Shown one piece after another: positions 22,530-35,165 of a DNA stretch of 64,000 bases. The stretch spans positions 1 to 64,000 of the forward strand of contig NZ_CP047349.1 in assembly GCF_011045835.1 (NCBI RefSeq). Reading direction: 5' to 3'. Made by a program: the position numbers and the translations under genes. How positions within the stretch are numbered: the stretch's first letter is position 1; every line of letters starts with the position of its first letter. The stretch comes from Proteus terrae subsp. cibarius (lineage in GTDB: Bacteria > Pseudomonadota > Gammaproteobacteria > Enterobacterales > Enterobacteriaceae). Below the pieces are notes generated by a model that searched no databases, was not told where the DNA came from, and saw nothing but the letters and a program-made list of their open reading frames with translations.

Positions 22530-23657
22530 ATGAGTAAGTCAGTATTATCAATATTACATACAGAATCATCTTGTGGATGGGGTGGTCAGGAAATCCGTAT
22601 ACTGACGGAATCTCAAGGTATGATCCGCAGAGGGCATCGAGTTGCATTAGTGTGTTGCCCTACATCCAAAATTGCCAAGGCCGCGCCTGATTATGGTATT
22701 GAGGTTTTCACTTTACCCATTGAAAAAAAACGTGGTTCAGCATTAAAAGCACTTCGCCAATGGCTGAAATTACATCGCCACCAATTTGATGTTATCAATA
22801 CTCATAGTTCCACTGATGCATGGTTAGTCGCTGCTTCTTGTGCCACATTACGTCATTCTCCTGTGGTCGTTCGAACTCGCCATGTTTCTACAGATGTTTC
22901 ACGTTCATTACCAACTCGATGGCTTTATCTTTCGTCCAGTACCCATGTTGTGACAACAGGGGAAAAATTACGCCAGACTCTCCATCAGCATAATAAATTT
23001 CCATTAGAAAAAATGACATCAGTGCCTACGGGAATTGATCTGCAACGTTTTTATCCACAAAACAAACAACAAGCTAGAGAAAAAATTGGAATACCGAATA
23101 AACCGACATTAGGTATTGTTGCAACTATGCGAGTGTGGAAAGGACATAAATATTTAGTAGAAGCATGGAAATCATTACATCAGCGGTTTCCTGATTGGCA
23201 ATTAATTTTTGTTGGTGATGGGCCTCAACGTAAAAATTTAGAACCGATGGTTAAAGAGGCAGAATTAGAACAAAGCATTTTCTTCCTTGGTAATCGTAAT
23301 GATGTGCCTGATTGTTTAAATGCAATGGATCTCTTTGCGTTACCATCTTTTGGTAATGAAGGTGTGCCGCAAGGTATTATGCAGGCAATGGCGTGTGGTT
23401 TGCCTGTTGTATCGACTACGGTTGGCGCGATTAGCGAAGCCGTTATTGATGGTAAAACAGGATTTACATTAGTACCACAGGTACAAGAAACATTAACAAG
23501 TCATTTAGCCAAATTAATGCGCTCAGATGAATTACGTGAGCAGATGGGAAAAGCAGCGCTTGAACACGCTGTTTCACGATTTGGTTTGGATAATATGTTA
23601 GATAAGATGGAAAGGATCTTTATTCAGGCAATCAACGATAAAAATAAGTCAGTATGA
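22530..23657 (+). CDS. Glycosyltransferase family 4 (LPS core)
   Basis: Retaining GT-B glycosyltransferase of 375 residues from ATG 22530 (MSKSVLSILHTESS); a 22-codon upstream extension is hydrophobic but lies before the natural family start. The N-domain has CGWGGQEIRILTE. The C-terminal GT4 domain shows ATMRVWKGHKYLVEAW and the donor-site EGVPQGIMQAMACGLPVV (E-x7-E-type). First of four co-directional genes between rpmG and waaL that are absent at this place in E. coli. In Proteus this region holds core glycosyltransferase genes, so a core role is likely, but the donor and acceptor sugars cannot be read. Confidence 0.82.
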   Translation: MSKSVLSILHTESSCGWGGQEIRILTESQGMIRRGHRVALVCCPTSKIAKAAPDYGIEVFTLPIEKKRGSALKALRQWLKLHRHQFDVINTHSSTDAWLVAASCATLRHSPVVVRTRHVSTDVSRSLPTRWLYLSSSTHVVTTGEKLRQTLHQHNKFPLEKMTSVPTGIDLQRFYPQNKQQAREKIGIPNKPTLGIVATMRVWKGHKYLVEAWKSLHQRFPDWQLIFVGDGPQRKNLEPMVKEAELEQSIFFLGNRNDVPDCLNAMDLFALPSFGNEGVPQGIMQAMACGLPVVSTTVGAISEAVIDGKTGFTLVPQVQETLTSHLAKLMRSDELREQMGKAALEHAVSRFGLDNMLDKMERIFIQAINDKNKSV

Positions 23658-23795
23658 TTAATGCTGATAATAAAGTTTTGAAACGATTATCTCTATTATC
23701 AACTTGGTGTATTCATCTTATTGATGAATATTTGTAATACTTTTTAGTGTATAGTCTGAGAAGTAAATGTATCATTTAAGCCAAATAAAAAGCAT

Positions 23796-24797
23796 ATGGA
23801 TCCAAAAAATATATTGGTTATAGCGGTAGCGCGTTTTGGTGATACATTACTTATCACCCCCGTTATTCATGCCTTAAAACAGCGTTGGCCCAATGCTCAT
23901 ATTGATGTATTTGCACATAAGCGTAGTGCATGCATTCTTGAGCATAATCCTGATATTAATAGTGTTAGACATTTTTCTAAAAAGCGCGCTGTTTGGTCAG
24001 GTTGGTTACCGAACAAACCTTATGATTTGGCTTTGGTATACGGTAATGATCGTGAATTAGTGAACTATGCTCGTCGCCAATCTCATCATACCGTTGCTTT
24101 TGCTGACATATCTGAGCAGCAAGGCAATACGACTTGGGTTGCGCGCCCCAAGTCGCCGATGGTTGCACAAAAAGAGCGTGCCTTATTAATTAATGCATTA
24201 GGGATTTATCCGAGTTGTTGGCAATTACGTTACTTTATCAGTGAGGAAGAAGTGACTTTTGCACAACAGTTTTTGAAAGGTAATTCATTAATTAATAAGA
24301 ATATTATTGGTTTTCAGTTACAAAGCTTTCCCGCTAAAGCCTATCGAGATTGGCCAGTGGAGAACTTTCTGCAATTAGCAAAGCAGATTATTACCCATGA
24401 CGCGAGTACGTATTTTTTGCTATTAGGTGGTAAGGAAAGTGCGCAATTATCTGTTGATTTAGCTAAAAAAATAGGTGAAGAGCGATGTTTAGCCTTAGCA
24501 GGGCGTGTTTCAATGCGTCAAAATGCGGCAATTATGGCAAATTTATCGCTTTATGTTGGTGTTGATACTGGTCCTACACATTTAGCCGGTGCTTTAGATA
24601 TCCCGATGGTGGCGCTATATCATAGCTATCATCCCGGGTGCTATTTAGCCCCTATACAACATTCTTGTTGTCAGGTTATCCAACACCCTACACCATTAGA
24701 AAAAGCACGCCGTGAAGATAATATGGCTGAAATCTCAGTTGAGAATGTGTGGAATGCAGTGAGTAATATCATGAATGGAATGAAGGTGAAAAAGTAA
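23796..24797 (+). CDS. Glycosyltransferase family 9 (heptosyltransferase-like)
   Basis: GT9 protein of 333 residues. It begins ILVIAVARFGDTLLITPVI, the family start, and has the late nucleotide-sugar motif VGVDTGPTHLAGALDIP at about residues 251-267. The heptosyltransferase fold usually uses ADP-heptose, though some members of this family use other donors. No clear ribosome site precedes the ATG. It ends 3 bases before the next gene, so these are one operon. Likely adds an outer-core sugar in this Proteus strain; the specific activity is unknown. Confidence 0.8.
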   Translation: MDPKNILVIAVARFGDTLLITPVIHALKQRWPNAHIDVFAHKRSACILEHNPDINSVRHFSKKRAVWSGWLPNKPYDLALVYGNDRELVNYARRQSHHTVAFADISEQQGNTTWVARPKSPMVAQKERALLINALGIYPSCWQLRYFISEEEVTFAQQFLKGNSLINKNIIGFQLQSFPAKAYRDWPVENFLQLAKQIITHDASTYFLLLGGKESAQLSVDLAKKIGEERCLALAGRVSMRQNAAIMANLSLYVGVDTGPTHLAGALDIPMVALYHSYHPGCYLAPIQHSCCQVIQHPTPLEKARREDNMAEISVENVWNAVSNIMNGMKVKK

Positions 24798-24800
24798 TCC

Positions 24801-25904
24801 ATGAAGATCGGTATAATTGATGTCACAATCACCATGTCTTATGGCGGGATCCAAACAGCGGTTTGGGAACTGGCTAAGCAATTGCATGATGCTGGGCATG
24901 AAGTTCATCTTTATGGTGGCAATGGCGATATCCGACACAATCTGGCAGGACGCCAAATACAAATTCACACTTACCCTTATACACCAAGAGATAAAGTGAT
25001 TGATCTTGGTGGACGTTTTCGTCGTATTGTTGAGCGCTACACTTTTGCACGACACGCTAAAAAAGATGTTATCAGTCAAAATTTTGATTGGGTTATTTTA
25101 ACGAAGCCTTTTGACTTTTTTTGGCCATCTATGATGCCTAAATCATCTCCAACGCGTTTTTGTTATATGAGTGGGGGCACCAGTTTTTTCAAAGGCGATC
25201 GTAGGTTAGGTAAAAAGATTTCGGCATGGGTTGCATGTAGTCACTTTAATGCTTGGCAAATCCAACATCATTTTAAACAATTCCCTAGTGTGATTTATAA
25301 TGGTGTGGATATTGAAAAATTTAAACCTATGACTACCTCGTTGCGTGAGCAATTAGGGATCAATGAGTCTACTTTTTTACTCTCATTTGCTGGGCGGTTA
25401 GTGGGTTGGAAAGGCTTGAGTGTCGCAATTGATGCCATAGAGCAGTTAAAAGGTGAAGATGTTAAACTTCTGATTATCGGTGCAGGTGATGATCTTGAAC
25501 GATTAAAAAAGAAAGCGATTTCTAAAGGTGTTGCAGAGCAAGTCATTTTTCATCAGCCTGTCGAGCATAACGTATTACCGGAATTTTATGCGGCAAGTGA
25601 TGTGGGTATTTTCCCGAGTACTGGAGATGAAGCCTTCGGTATTACGATTGCAGAAGCGATGGCATGCGCCAAACCAGTGATTGCGAGCCATATCGGGGGG
25701 ATCCCTGAAGTTGTCGGTAATGAAGGCACTGCGGGATTGTTGGTAGCCCCTGGCAATGCAGATGAAATTGTAATGGCGATTAATCATCTTCGCCAATTAC
25801 CCGATAGAGGAAAAGCCATGGGTGAGAATGCACGTTTGCGTATAGAGACGCGTTATACTTGGCAACATTCTGCGCAACGTTTATTACAGGCATTGGCGTC
25901 ATAA
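24801..25904 (+). CDS. Glycosyltransferase family 4 (LPS core)
   Basis: GT-B glycosyltransferase of 367 residues. The N-terminal MSYGGIQTAVWELAKQLHDAGHEV is typical of GT4 acceptor domains. The donor domain shows FAGRLVGWKGLSVAIDAI and EAFGITIAEAMACAKPVIAS with the expected glutamates. Cytoplasmic, probably membrane-associated. Tightly packed between its neighbours (3 bases before, 2 after). Sugar specificity unknown. Confidence 0.82.
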   Translation: MKIGIIDVTITMSYGGIQTAVWELAKQLHDAGHEVHLYGGNGDIRHNLAGRQIQIHTYPYTPRDKVIDLGGRFRRIVERYTFARHAKKDVISQNFDWVILTKPFDFFWPSMMPKSSPTRFCYMSGGTSFFKGDRRLGKKISAWVACSHFNAWQIQHHFKQFPSVIYNGVDIEKFKPMTTSLREQLGINESTFLLSFAGRLVGWKGLSVAIDAIEQLKGEDVKLLIIGAGDDLERLKKKAISKGVAEQVIFHQPVEHNVLPEFYAASDVGIFPSTGDEAFGITIAEAMACAKPVIASHIGGIPEVVGNEGTAGLLVAPGNADEIVMAINHLRQLPDRGKAMGENARLRIETRYTWQHSAQRLLQALAS

Positions 25905-25906
25905 TA

Positions 25907-27073
25907 ATGAAGATTGCCTATCTTGATCCTTACCCGGTGCCTGACTTACGTGTTGCTTCCTTGCAAATCTTGCAAAATGTGGATGCATTTGCTCGAGCGG
26001 GTGCAGAAGTCACTTTAGTCACACCAAAAGGACAATATCAAGATAGCGATATATTAGGTCGTTCAATTCACACTAATGCGAGTTTAGTTGCTTTAAGAGA
26101 TATTCGACGTAAATGGTATTTTCCATTTAATTCACAAAAACTTTTCTCATTACAAATTGCTCGTTGGATAAAGCAAAATGATGTGGATGCGTTGTTTACC
26201 CGTAACTTAAAGCTAGCGTGTTATCTTTGTGAAAATTATCCAGAAATCCCCCTCTTTTTTGAAAGCCATGAAATTTTTGCTCAATCTTTTGCTGAGTCTC
26301 ATTCATTTGAGAAAAAAAAGAATCGTGCAAAATACCATAAGCTATTAAAAATGGAGAAATTAGTTTATAGCCAAGCGACTGGGATTTTTGTTCTTACTTC
26401 ATTATTAAGAGATGATATTGTTTCACAGTATCAAGTTGTTACACCAATAACTGTCGTTCCTGATGGTGTGGATTTACATGCAGTGGCTGATTACCAAGTT
26501 AAATCACCAATATCTGAGAAAAGCTTTACTGAGGTATTGTATTTAGGGAGCTTGCATAAATGGAAAGGTATCCCAACCATGATGCGAGCAATGAAATACC
26601 TTGATAATGCAAGGCTTAATATTGCGGGTGGTACACCTGAACAGATTGAAGGGTTAACCTTATTAGCTCAAGAAATGGATGTAAAAGATAAAGTAAATTT
26701 CTTGGGGTTTATTGATCCCAAAAAACGCTTTGAAGCAATTGGTCAACACGATATCTGTGTACTTCCGCTTACATTAACGAGTATTGGAAGTCGTTACACT
26801 TCACCACTTAAGTTATTTGAATATATGGCGATGGAAAAGCCTGTAGTAATTTCAGATTTTCCTTCAATTCGTGATGTTGTGGATGAGAAAGCGGTGAGTT
26901 TTGCCGATAGTGGTGATGCGCAGAGTTTTGCAAAACAGATAATACAGCTAAGAGAAAACCCGCAGCGAGCCAAAGAAAAAACAACCCATGCCCGCTCTCT
27001 GGTTGAAAACTATTATAACTGGGATAAGCGGGCAGAGATTATATTGAAAACAATAGAAAAGTTAATTAAGTAA
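25907..27073 (+). CDS. Glycosyltransferase, GT4-like (LPS core)
   Basis: Protein of 388 residues from ATG 25907, two bases after the previous stop; the longer frame begins inside the preceding gene. The C-terminal donor domain includes LGSLHKWKGIPTMMRAM and SRYTSPLKLFEYMAMEKPVVISDFPS, where S-P-x-K-L-F-E-Y replaces the more common E-F-G-x-x-x-x-E version. Last gene of the four-gene operon; it ends 4 bases from the convergent waaL stop. Donor and acceptor unknown. Confidence 0.78.
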   Translation: MKIAYLDPYPVPDLRVASLQILQNVDAFARAGAEVTLVTPKGQYQDSDILGRSIHTNASLVALRDIRRKWYFPFNSQKLFSLQIARWIKQNDVDALFTRNLKLACYLCENYPEIPLFFESHEIFAQSFAESHSFEKKKNRAKYHKLLKMEKLVYSQATGIFVLTSLLRDDIVSQYQVVTPITVVPDGVDLHAVADYQVKSPISEKSFTEVLYLGSLHKWKGIPTMMRAMKYLDNARLNIAGGTPEQIEGLTLLAQEMDVKDKVNFLGFIDPKKRFEAIGQHDICVLPLTLTSIGSRYTSPLKLFEYMAMEKPVVISDFPSIRDVVDEKAVSFADSGDAQSFAKQIIQLRENPQRAKEKTTHARSLVENYYNWDKRAEIILKTIEKLIK

Positions 27074-27077
27074 CCTA

Positions 27078-28331
27078 TTATTGTTTATCTAATGACGTTA
27101 TTGATTGATAATTTAGTAGTGAGTGGCGTAATGCCAACATTAATCCCACTAAAATACCCACCTGATTGATATAGGCATTCTCAAATAATCCTCGCAGTAC
27201 ATAGACTCCTAAAAATGACATCAGTAATACCAGAGAAGCTTGACGAATAACCCCTTGGTTTTTTCTTATTAATTGGATACCTTGGGCAATTATCGAAGAG
27301 CAAAAATAAAGAATACTAAATAACCCCAAAATACCGCCAGCAAACCAAAAAGCTAAAAAGACGTTATGGGGACCAATGGATTTTTTAAATTTCCATTTTG
27401 GATAATCTTTAACGCGCTCATTATAGACATTATGGTAAAGCTGATTACCATAGCCATAGCCTTTTATCGGTTGTTCAAAAATAAGATCTAACGCTGAGCC
27501 TTGGGTGCCATTATCAAAACGAAATCCGCTATTAGTTTGTGTTAATTTATATTGTAGTTTTTTATCTATAAATTTGTTTGGCTCTATTTTAGTTATAATA
27601 AAAAAACCTGAAATACAGGTGATAAGACTTAGTGTTATAATACACCATTGTTTATTTGTTATTAATATTATTCCTGTTATAAAAATAAATGTGATCCATG
27701 CTCCTCTAGCCAAAGTTCCAAGTATTAGAAATAGGAATAAAATAAGAATAAAAGTAAAAAATAAATTTAATGTAATATGAGTACTTTTCAATGACCATAA
27801 ACTTAAAATGATAGAGAAATAAAATAGTAAAGAATAAGATATTTCTCGATGTATTTTCTGACTAGTAGTTGTAAATGGTGAGATCCCTTTTGAATATTCT
27901 AAATAATACTGCACCAGTTCCTTAGCCATAATTACCAACAACCCAATCACAAAAGCTACCATCACCATTTTGGCAATATCAGTTGGTTTTTCTTTATATA
28001 ATACAATCGGAAAGGTAATAGCAAAAAGCAGTAAGCCATTTAAAATGGGTTTATTAATCTCTTTGATGCTGATATTTGGATCAACTGAGATTAGTATGGA
28101 ATAACCAATAGTCAGTAATAAAAACAGTAGCGAGAAGGCCAGATTATTTTTAAAAATTTTACAGATAGTTTTAAAATCACGTACCAGATACCACAGTGCT
28201 GTTGCACCGATTAGTCCCATCACAATATTTTTATAACGGGTGATATCCGGTAAGTAGATCAATATAATGTAAAGCCCAATAATGGATAAATTCCAAAGGG
28301 ATTTTTTACTATAGTCTTTAAACAACATCAT
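27078..28331 (-). CDS. waaL: O-antigen ligase
   Basis: Polytopic inner-membrane protein of 417 residues with about ten to twelve hydrophobic segments and a large periplasmic loop around residues 250-330. That loop carries GYGYGNQLYHNVYNERVK and the conserved histidine in IGPHNVFLAFWFAGG, characteristic of WaaL. It transfers undecaprenyl-linked O-chain to the lipid A-core on the periplasmic face. Here it is separated from the waaC-waaF-hldD genes and sits between the accessory transferase operon and mutM. No ribosome site of note. Confidence 0.88.
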   Translation of the reverse strand: MMLFKDYSKKSLWNLSIIGLYIILIYLPDITRYKNIVMGLIGATALWYLVRDFKTICKIFKNNLAFSLLFLLLTIGYSILISVDPNISIKEINKPILNGLLLFAITFPIVLYKEKPTDIAKMVMVAFVIGLLVIMAKELVQYYLEYSKGISPFTTTSQKIHREISYSLLFYFSIILSLWSLKSTHITLNLFFTFILILFLFLILGTLARGAWITFIFITGIILITNKQWCIITLSLITCISGFFIITKIEPNKFIDKKLQYKLTQTNSGFRFDNGTQGSALDLIFEQPIKGYGYGNQLYHNVYNERVKDYPKWKFKKSIGPHNVFLAFWFAGGILGLFSILYFCSSIIAQGIQLIRKNQGVIRQASLVLLMSFLGVYVLRGLFENAYINQVGILVGLMLALRHSLLNYQSITSLDKQ

Positions 28332-28430
28332 AATAATCTGCTATCGTCCTTTCTACTTTTGGGGATGCTGATCATACAATAAAAATGATGTTATCGCTGT
28401 ATCTCTTATCTGATAATAATGGAGCCACCT

Positions 28431-30505
<2,075 letters not shown>

Positions 30506-30506
<1 letters not shown>

Positions 30507-31783
30507 CAGTGACTCCGAGGGGGAAGGTAAGGTGAAAGTAGGGTGAGTAAACGCAACAATGCACCTTGGTTTTCATGAAGCACTTCAACAGCATGACGAC
30601 CATAGTAACGGCGATAATCTTCATCATTAAGCAATGAAGCAATAGCAGTTGCCATCGATTCACTGTCTGTAACAGTAATTAACCCTTCAGCTTGATCGAG
30701 CTTGGCACAGATATTTTTAAAATTAAAAGTATGAGGCCCCATAATAACCGGGATAGCATGAGCTGCGGCCTCTAAAGGATTATGACCACCACGTTCGACT
30801 AAACTTCCCCCTACAAAAGCCAGATCAGCAATACCATAGAGCAACATCAATTCGCCCATGGTATCACCTATCACGACTTGGGTCTGTGCATCAGGAACAG
30901 CATCAGTACTGCGTAAGGTATACTTTAACGCTGCTTCGCGTGTTAATTGCTCCGCTTTAGGGAAACGCTCTGGGTGTCGAGGAACTAAAATTAACAAAAG
31001 CTGTGGAAATTGTGTCAGTAGCTTTTTATGTGTCTCTAAGATAATGGTTTCTTCACCTTCATGGGTACTGGTTGCAATCCAAACGGGGCGATGAGCAGCC
31101 CATTGGCGACGCAAAGCAACGGCTCTTGCTGCTAACTCAGGGGTGACAGAAATATCAAATTTTAGACTGCCTGTTACATGTAAATGTGAACGTTTAAGCC
31201 CTAATTCAATAAAACGCTCACCATCTTCTTGGTTTTGAGCCGCAATTAAGGTGATTTTTTGGAGCATTGTTTTAACGAAACTACCTAATTTCTGATAACC
31301 CGCCGCAGAGCGTTCTGATAAACGTGCATTGGCGATAATCAATGGGATTTTTCGTTGATGCAGTTTTGAAATCAGATTAGGCCATAGTTCGGTTTCCATA
31401 ATGATCACCAATTTCGGATCAACCGCTTTAAGAAAACGATTAACTGAACCCGGTAAATCATAAGGAAGATAGACATGGTAAACATCATCACCAAATGCAG
31501 AACGTACACGTTCTGAGCCTGTTGGTGTCATGGTTGTGACTGTTATAGGCAAATCGGGATAGTGATGGCGAAGGGCGCGAACAAGTGGCACGGCGGCGAG
31601 TGTTTCACCGACAGAAACGGAATGTAATAATATCCCTTGAGGCACAACTTTGCCTTTGCAAAAGCCATAGCGCTCTCCCCACCGTTTACGGTAGGCGGGT
31701 GCTTTACGGCTACGTAATAAAAGACGTAACCAAATCAGAGGTTGAATAAGGTAAAGAAGTACCTGATATAAACGCAACAACAT
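30506..31783 (-). CDS. waaA: 3-deoxy-D-manno-octulosonic acid (Kdo) transferase
   Basis: Transfers two Kdo residues from CMP-Kdo to lipid IVA at the inner membrane. Protein of 425 residues, the usual length. The N-terminal hydrophobic anchor ([20 protein letters not shown]) is followed by WGERYGF and the catalytic-glutamate region [16 protein letters not shown]. The C-terminal donor site is around [23 protein letters not shown]. First gene of the waaA-waaE-coaD operon. Confidence 0.96.
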
Positions 31784-31864
31784 GCTATCAAATTCACTTA
31801 TCTGGACGAACGCTTATAGTATCACACTGTGTGGTAGAAAGTGTGTAAAACAAGTAGGCGCGGA

Positions 31865-32968
31865 TTAAGGAATTAAAGCGATATACTGCTTTAAAATATG
31901 GTTTAGTTCAAATTTTGCATAGGATGATGGCAATATTTGAGGTGGTGAATAATACGCGAAACGAAGTTTCTCAGCGAGAGAATCACTATCCATTGTAGAA
32001 AGATAATCAGAAAGCGCGTCAGTCATAATTTCGCTGACTCCACCTGGGCATTGAGTACTGACGATAGGAGTTCCACAAATTAAAGCTTCAATTAATACAG
32101 TAGGAAGTCCTTCGCTATCAGAACTTAATGCGACTACCTTCGCATCTTTGATGGCAGGGAGCGGATTAGAGATAAAGCCAGCAAGTACAACCTTCTGTGT
32201 TAGATTGAGTTGTTTTATTTGTGCTTCTAATTTTTGTTTAATGGCAGGTGTTCCTTCACCTAAAAGGATTAATTGGCAAGGCAAATCCGCTTTCGCAAAG
32301 GCTTCAATTAATCTGTCTTGCCTTTTAACTTCATGTAATCGTCCAACATGTAAAATATACTCTTGCTGAGTAAATACATTCGGAAGGGTGGCTCTTTGCT
32401 GTATTTCTTCAATATTAAAAGGGTTATAGATGGTCTTTAGTTGGTGAGCACGAATGTCAATTGTATTTATTAAGTCATCTTTAACAGCGTTAGATACACA
32501 AACGAGATTTTTATCTTTATAAACACGCTGAATTTTGGTTTTTTTCAACCAATATGAAAAGCCAGATTTATTCCCAAGATAAGATTGAGAGTAAATGCCA
32601 TGAATACAGTACCAAACATTACAGCTTTTTAGTTGTTTGGATCGGCAAACAATACGGTCTGTTTTGTGTAGATTAGAAAGAACAAGCGCAGGACGTCCTT
32701 TCTTAGCAAAAAGCTTTATAAGTACATTATCAAGTGATTTTGCTCTACGAGGTATTTCGGTTAATTTTCTGAAGATACCACGATAGTCATCATGATCAAC
32801 AATATAATCAATAAAATCAGGTAGTTCATACGCTAATTTATTATGTAAGGATAACAATGTGACTTGGTATCCAGCCTGATGAAAACCGTTGGCTAGCCTG
32901 AGTGTAACATTTTCAGCGCCACCACCGGGTAATCCATCAATAATAAAAAGTATATGTTGTTGACTCAC
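31865..32968 (-). CDS. wabH: Core glycosyltransferase WabH-like (GlcNAc transferase)
   Basis: GT4 protein of 367 residues. The N-terminal ILFIIDGLPGGGAENVTLRLANGF and donor-site SSDSEGLPTVLIEALICGTPIVST are typical. Position directly after wabG, and resemblance to Klebsiella WabH, point to addition of GlcNAc to the galacturonic acid of the core; the companion deacetylase WabN would turn it into glucosamine. It overlaps wabG by 4 bases. Specificity rests on family knowledge, not on residues seen here. Confidence 0.82.
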   Translation of the reverse strand: MSQQHILFIIDGLPGGGAENVTLRLANGFHQAGYQVTLLSLHNKLAYELPDFIDYIVDHDDYRGIFRKLTEIPRRAKSLDNVLIKLFAKKGRPALVLSNLHKTDRIVCRSKQLKSCNVWYCIHGIYSQSYLGNKSGFSYWLKKTKIQRVYKDKNLVCVSNAVKDDLINTIDIRAHQLKTIYNPFNIEEIQQRATLPNVFTQQEYILHVGRLHEVKRQDRLIEAFAKADLPCQLILLGEGTPAIKQKLEAQIKQLNLTQKVVLAGFISNPLPAIKDAKVVALSSDSEGLPTVLIEALICGTPIVSTQCPGGVSEIMTDALSDYLSTMDSDSLAEKLRFAYYSPPQILPSSYAKFELNHILKQYIALIP

Positions 32969-34098
32969 AAGGCTAATATCCGTTTATAAAGTGAAATAAG
33001 CTCGCCTGATAATCGTTGTGGCGTATAGGGAAGGATAGTCTCTCTCGCTACCTGTGACATTTCAGTCCACGCTGTATTTTGGGGGATCTGCACAATTGCA
33101 TCAGTTAATGCTGAAATATCTAATGCATCACAAACAAATCCATTTTTACCATTTTGAATAAATTCCGCGCCACCACAAGTTGTTGAGGTGATCACCGGTA
33201 AACCGCACGATAATGCCTCAAGAATAACATTAGGGAAAGGATCGTAAAGAGTAGGAAGCAACAATGCATCCGCTATTTGATAAAAATCGAGTGTTTTTTT
33301 CTGCATACCTAAAAAGAAAATACGTTGCTCACAACCTAATTGTGTCGCGAATTGTTCGTATCTTCGCTGATTTTTATCACTTCCAACAACTAACAATATA
33401 GCCGATGTTTTTGCTATTGCTGAAATAGCAGCTGCTAATCCTTTACGTTCAAAGCCAGATCCTACATAAATAAAGCAAGGCACATCTTGTGGAATATTAT
33501 ATTGTGTTTTTAATGCGTATTTTTGAGAATTTGTCGCAGGTACGAAAGCATTATGATCAATTGCGTTATAAATAACAGATATTTTATCGGCAGATAGGCC
33601 AAAATCCTCAATAATTTCATTTTTAACCATCTGTGAGTTACAAATAACTTGTTTTAATGCAGGATCAGCATACATTTGCTTTTCTGCATTCATAACATAG
33701 CGATGGTATCTATCATAAAATAACCAGCGACCTTTCCAATTTGGCAATATTCGTTGACGTTGTAATAACCATCGGCGGTGCACACCATCACCTGCCCGAA
33801 AAATATCACAACCTGCGATACGTTCATGACTTTGAACAATATCAAAATGATTTTCTTGCCAACACGCTCTTGCCGCCTTAGCGAAGCCTGACTCTCGACT
33901 AATTCTGCCTAACTTTCGTGGGTTACATAAGTGAATATGCCAATCTGGATTGGTATCACCTTGCCATTCTCGAGTGATCACATTGAGTTCAAGATCATCG
34001 TTTGATAATGCATCTAATGCACGGGCAATAAAGCGCTCAGCACCACCATCAGGACGATACTTTTGTCGAACAATGGCGAGTCGTAATGGGTGATTCAT
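32965..34098 (-). CDS. wabG: Core glycosyltransferase WabG-like (galacturonic acid transferase)
   Basis: GT4 protein of 377 residues with the strong WaaG/WabG N-terminus LAIVRQKYRPDGGAERFIAR, the loop QSHERIAGCDIFRAGDGVHRR and the donor site PTLYDPFPNVILEALSCGLPVI. In Klebsiella WabG adds galacturonic acid to heptose II. It shares its first base with the last base of waaQ and overlaps wabH, forming the waaQ-wabG-wabH operon. Confidence 0.87.
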   Translation of the reverse strand: MNHPLRLAIVRQKYRPDGGAERFIARALDALSNDDLELNVITREWQGDTNPDWHIHLCNPRKLGRISRESGFAKAARACWQENHFDIVQSHERIAGCDIFRAGDGVHRRWLLQRQRILPNWKGRWLFYDRYHRYVMNAEKQMYADPALKQVICNSQMVKNEIIEDFGLSADKISVIYNAIDHNAFVPATNSQKYALKTQYNIPQDVPCFIYVGSGFERKGLAAAISAIAKTSAILLVVGSDKNQRRYEQFATQLGCEQRIFFLGMQKKTLDFYQIADALLLPTLYDPFPNVILEALSCGLPVITSTTCGGAEFIQNGKNGFVCDALDISALTDAIVQIPQNTAWTEMSQVARETILPYTPQRLSGELISLYKRILAL

Positions 34099-35165
34099 TA
34101 AGATAAGTGCCTTATAGCTGTGTTGTAAACTACATCAACAGGAATAGCGGAAAGATAGCGTTGTTGAGTGTCTGTTTTTATATGATCTGGGTGTGGAATA
34201 TCGTCATAATCACCAGCCCATATTGTTTCGCCTATCGCTTGCCAAGGATGCCAATGCTCAAGTTTAGAAGGACCAAAAAGAGCAACTAAAGGGGTTTTTA
34301 ATGCTGCAGCCATATGCATTGCAACAGAATCAACACCAATAAAAAGCCCTGCATTATCAATTAATACCGCTAATTGAGATAAAGAGGTTTGGCCTGCTAA
34401 GACCGTTATAGCTTCTTTATTTGGACATTGTGCCAAAATAGTTTCTATCATCTCCAATTCTTTTTTCTCTGGGCCTGAGGTTAAAACAACAGAATAATGG
34501 CTTTGCTGAAGTTGTGTAATCAAAGTCGCCATTTTATCCTCATTCCAGCATTTGAAAAACCAGCGAGATGTTGGTTGTATAACGATATAGTTTTTAGGGA
34601 GATGATATTTTTCAATAGTCTCAGTTAACCACTGTTTGTCTGCTTCGCTATAAGCCATCATAACATCCGAAATAATAGGAATATTAAGTGGTGTCAGGAT
34701 ACTCAGATTTTGTTCAACAGTGTGCAGTTGTCCATGATCTGCTGTAGAAATAATGATGTTATGGCACGTTTGCCAAAATTGGCTGTCTTTACGCTTTTCA
34801 AATTCAAAGCCTAAACGTGTTTTTGCTTTGGTAAGTAAAGCAAAAATGGCTGCTTTCCATTGATCAGCTAAGTTTACCACTAAGTCGTACTGCTGTTTTT
34901 GTAATGTTCGGCCAAGTTCCCACTCTTTTTTTAATCGAGTCAACTTACCTTGATGTTTCCAATTACGATCAAGATAAAAAATATTATTGATTAATGGGTT
35001 GTGCTCAAGCATAGGTAATGTTTCTTTGTATAATAAAACATCAATCATCGCATTAGGATAAGCTGATTTTAATGAGCATATAACGGGTGTCGTTAATAAC
35101 ATATCTCCATGATGTTGGAGTTTAATAACCAGTATTCTATTAAATGATTGATTTATATTTGTCAT
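34098..35165 (-). CDS. waaQ: Lipopolysaccharide heptosyltransferase III
   Basis: GT9 protein of 355 residues that adds heptose III to heptose II. It begins RILVIKLQHHGDMLLTTPVI and carries the ADP-heptose motif IGVDSVAMHMAAALKTPLVALFGPS near residues 265-290. First gene of the waaQ-wabG-wabH unit. The start lacks a strong ribosome site, and a degenerate ops-like sequence is noted upstream in the findings. Confidence 0.92.
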   Translation of the reverse strand: MTNINQSFNRILVIKLQHHGDMLLTTPVICSLKSAYPNAMIDVLLYKETLPMLEHNPLINNIFYLDRNWKHQGKLTRLKKEWELGRTLQKQQYDLVVNLADQWKAAIFALLTKAKTRLGFEFEKRKDSQFWQTCHNIIISTADHGQLHTVEQNLSILTPLNIPIISDVMMAYSEADKQWLTETIEKYHLPKNYIVIQPTSRWFFKCWNEDKMATLITQLQQSHYSVVLTSGPEKKELEMIETILAQCPNKEAITVLAGQTSLSQLAVLIDNAGLFIGVDSVAMHMAAALKTPLVALFGPSKLEHWHPWQAIGETIWAGDYDDIPHPDHIKTDTQQRYLSAIPVDVVYNTAIRHLS

